Program-made: the position numbers and the translations under genes | NCBI GenBank assembly: GCA_027922465.2 | Contig: BQMF02000267.1 | Location: 417,175 to 481,174, forward strand | Reading direction: 5' to 3' | From: Turritopsis dohrnii | Taxonomy: Eukaryota; Cnidaria; Hydrozoa; Anthoathecata; Oceaniidae | Length of the DNA stretch: 64,000 nucleotides | Notes under the pieces: generated by a model | Databases searched by the model: none | Seen by the model: the letters and a program-made list of their open reading frames with translations, nothing else | What the model was told of the DNA's origin: nothing | In this document: piece by piece, positions 62,835 through 64,000 of the stretch | Layout: the number at the start of each line of letters is the position of its first letter | Numbering within the stretch: position 1 is the stretch's first letter

Positions 62835-64000
62835 CATGTATGGTATTGCAAACCCTCATAAGGAATATATTGACTCGCTTTGCCTTCAAACGCACACGCC
62901 GTCATCCATGTCAAGATCTCGAACTACACACAAGTACCATGTGACCAGACTCTATAATCTAGATGCTGAGGCTGCCGAATCTAGGTGCTAATGATGTCAT
63001 TCTACCAGAATCGCTCAAGCTACGTTTGATATCAAACTCAACTCCACCGATACAGGACGCTACATCGTCAACAACTTGGGAAAGGCTTTGATCGAACAGT
63101 TGACTATCAGTTACGAAGGAAACATCATCCAAGACATTCAAAATGCGGATGTGATGGAAATTTACAAGGACAGATGGCTACCTGAGGAAATGCAAGTGGA
63201 ACGTATCCAACAGGGAATAGATCCGGAGGGTGATGTGAACAAGCTCAGAGTCACACCGGGTGCAACGAGTACTTCAACGAGTTCCGCCCTGGCAGCTGTC
63301 TATGGTAACCGTTTTGCCATTCCTCTATGGGAATTTTTTGAACTCGTCAAGCATCTCCCCTATGTACAGCTTCGCGATCGCTTAAGCTTCAAAATTAAAT
63401 TCGCAGAGTATGGAAAGGTCATCAAGATGCAGGATCAGGATCAGGTGCTTCGAAGAAAGATCCTGACGGCACCTACACTATCTCCAACATTGCTCTAGAA
63501 TTCGACAAGGTAGAAGACTCTGACTTCAAACTAAAAGTCTACAATGAACTTGCCAATAGCGACTACCCTACACGTGTTTTACGGCATAGAATAATCCCTT
63601 TGGACAAGAAAGATACCGCCTGGAATATACAGGTAAACGTGCCCAGCGAGAGTTTAAAGGCTCTTGTTCTATTCTTTCTTGATCCAGACAAACGAAAAGC
63701 ATACGCTATGGATAACACCCATTACTACAACCCGAAAATCAGCAAGGTAGACATTACCATCGAAGGAGAGCCTAATCAACTCTATACACAGGGCTTACTT
63801 CCAGAAGAAATGTATGCCCCGGCACGGAAGTATTTCACTTCCAATGAACTGCTGCCGGCCATTAGTCCTTCTAAATTCTTTGATTCTAATTACTGTCTTT
63901 TTATCGACTTTCGAAGTGTTGCTGACAATACTCTACATGGTGCGGGGAGGCGCCTCAAAAACACTTCAGATGGTGTCACACTGCAGATCACCAAAAAAGC
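62835..64000 (+). pseudogene. Major capsid protein (double jelly-roll type), frameshifted, runs off the window
   Basis: ATG 62835 opens a frame that breaks within ~160 bases; scraps GANDVILPESLKL and STDTGRY follow in other frames. The frame 63076-63498 reads GKALIEQLTISYEGNIIQDI and NRFAIPLWEFFELVKHL. After a shift near 63470 the protein continues to the edge: GTYTISNIALEFDKVED, NVPSESLKALVLFFLD, PKISKVDITIEGEPNQLY, FIDFRSVADNTLHGAGRRL. The RS-x-x-D...HG-x-GRRL and I-x-G-x-PN-x-x-Y blocks are characteristic of Polinton hexon-type capsid proteins, which form the particle shell. At least three frame changes in 1.1 kb mean this copy is inactive unless the consensus is wrong. Confidence 0.65.

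Larger units (their letters stand above)
48690..64000. mobile_element. Polinton/Maverick (adintovirus-like) element, left end to beyond the window edge
   Basis: Gene set: protein-primed DNA polymerase B, rve integrase, several small membrane proteins, a conserved replication-side protein, innexin, zinc ribbon, a two-helix membrane protein, a penton-like gene, two conserved virion-side genes and a double jelly-roll major capsid protein. Polymerase plus integrase plus capsid is diagnostic of Polintons and the related adintoviruses. Packaging ATPase and maturation protease are not seen and should lie to the right. The left terminal inverted repeat cannot be defined because the other end is outside the window; the left boundary (about 48.7-48.95 kb) is a guess. 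Replication genes are intact, while the capsid-side genes show frame breaks. Confidence 0.85.

Overview
This looks like one stretch of an AT-rich animal genome, most likely a cnidarian (probably an anthozoan, though I cannot prove the group). The evidence is GT-AG introns, a rhodopsin-type receptor gene with a TATA promoter, tRNA-derived SINEs, and a set of mobile elements typical of cnidarians: Penelope-like elements, Ngaro/DIRS tyrosine-recombinase retrotransposons, Helitrons and Polintons. There is no bacterial gene organisation. Host genes are sparse. The only confident one is the receptor at 40.6-41.5 kb; nearly everything else recognisable is a mobile element or its remains.

Layout. 0-5.3 kb: the tail of one Penelope-like element, then a head-to-tail pair of a second Penelope family with a candidate hammerhead ribozyme at each 3' end. 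5.6-15.0 kb: a three-level nest. The outermost level is a TA-flanked terminal-inverted-repeat element carrying a HIRAN-domain ORF. Into it went a Ngaro-like retrotransposon whose split direct repeats are still identical although its ORFs are broken. Into that went an intact L2/CR1-type LINE with a 2A-like motif. 15-21 kb: mostly unassigned, with scraps of a decayed gene that may have been a helicase. 21.2-29.1 kb: five tandem AT-rich units that look like non-autonomous Helitron/helentron elements, one interrupted by a Harbinger-type MITE. 29.1-31.6 kb: a decayed LINE with a restriction-like endonuclease. 31.6-32.7 kb: two Helitron 3' ends joined head to tail. 35.2-36.3 kb: an internally deleted Mutator-like transposase. 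39-45 kb: a SINE, the receptor gene and a fold-back MITE. 45.7-46.8 kb: a TTAA-flanked DNA transposon carrying a small spliced cysteine-rich gene.

From about 49 kb to the right edge lies most of a Polinton/Maverick (adintovirus-like) element. It has a protein-primed DNA polymerase B, small membrane proteins packed with almost no spacing, a DDE integrase, a conserved replication-side protein of unknown role, an intronless innexin (gap-junction protein) on the opposite strand, a TFIIS-like zinc ribbon, a two-helix membrane protein and the capsid block. The polymerase, integrase and innexin reading frames are intact. The penton-like gene, two conserved virion-side genes and the major capsid gene all show frame breaks, so either the element has lost particle formation or the consensus is error-prone here. 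The polymerase sits behind seven perfect CRE sites, five of them spaced exactly 28 bp, and a palindrome holding two AP-1 sites, which suggests control by host CREB/ATF and AP-1 factors. The packaging ATPase and protease expected in this family are not in the window and may lie to the right.

Most worth following up: the Polinton innexin and its CRE/AP-1 promoter, the spliced Cys-rich gene in the TTAA element, the HIRAN-carrying TIR element, the Ngaro copy with identical repeats but dead ORFs, and the Penelope hammerhead candidates.
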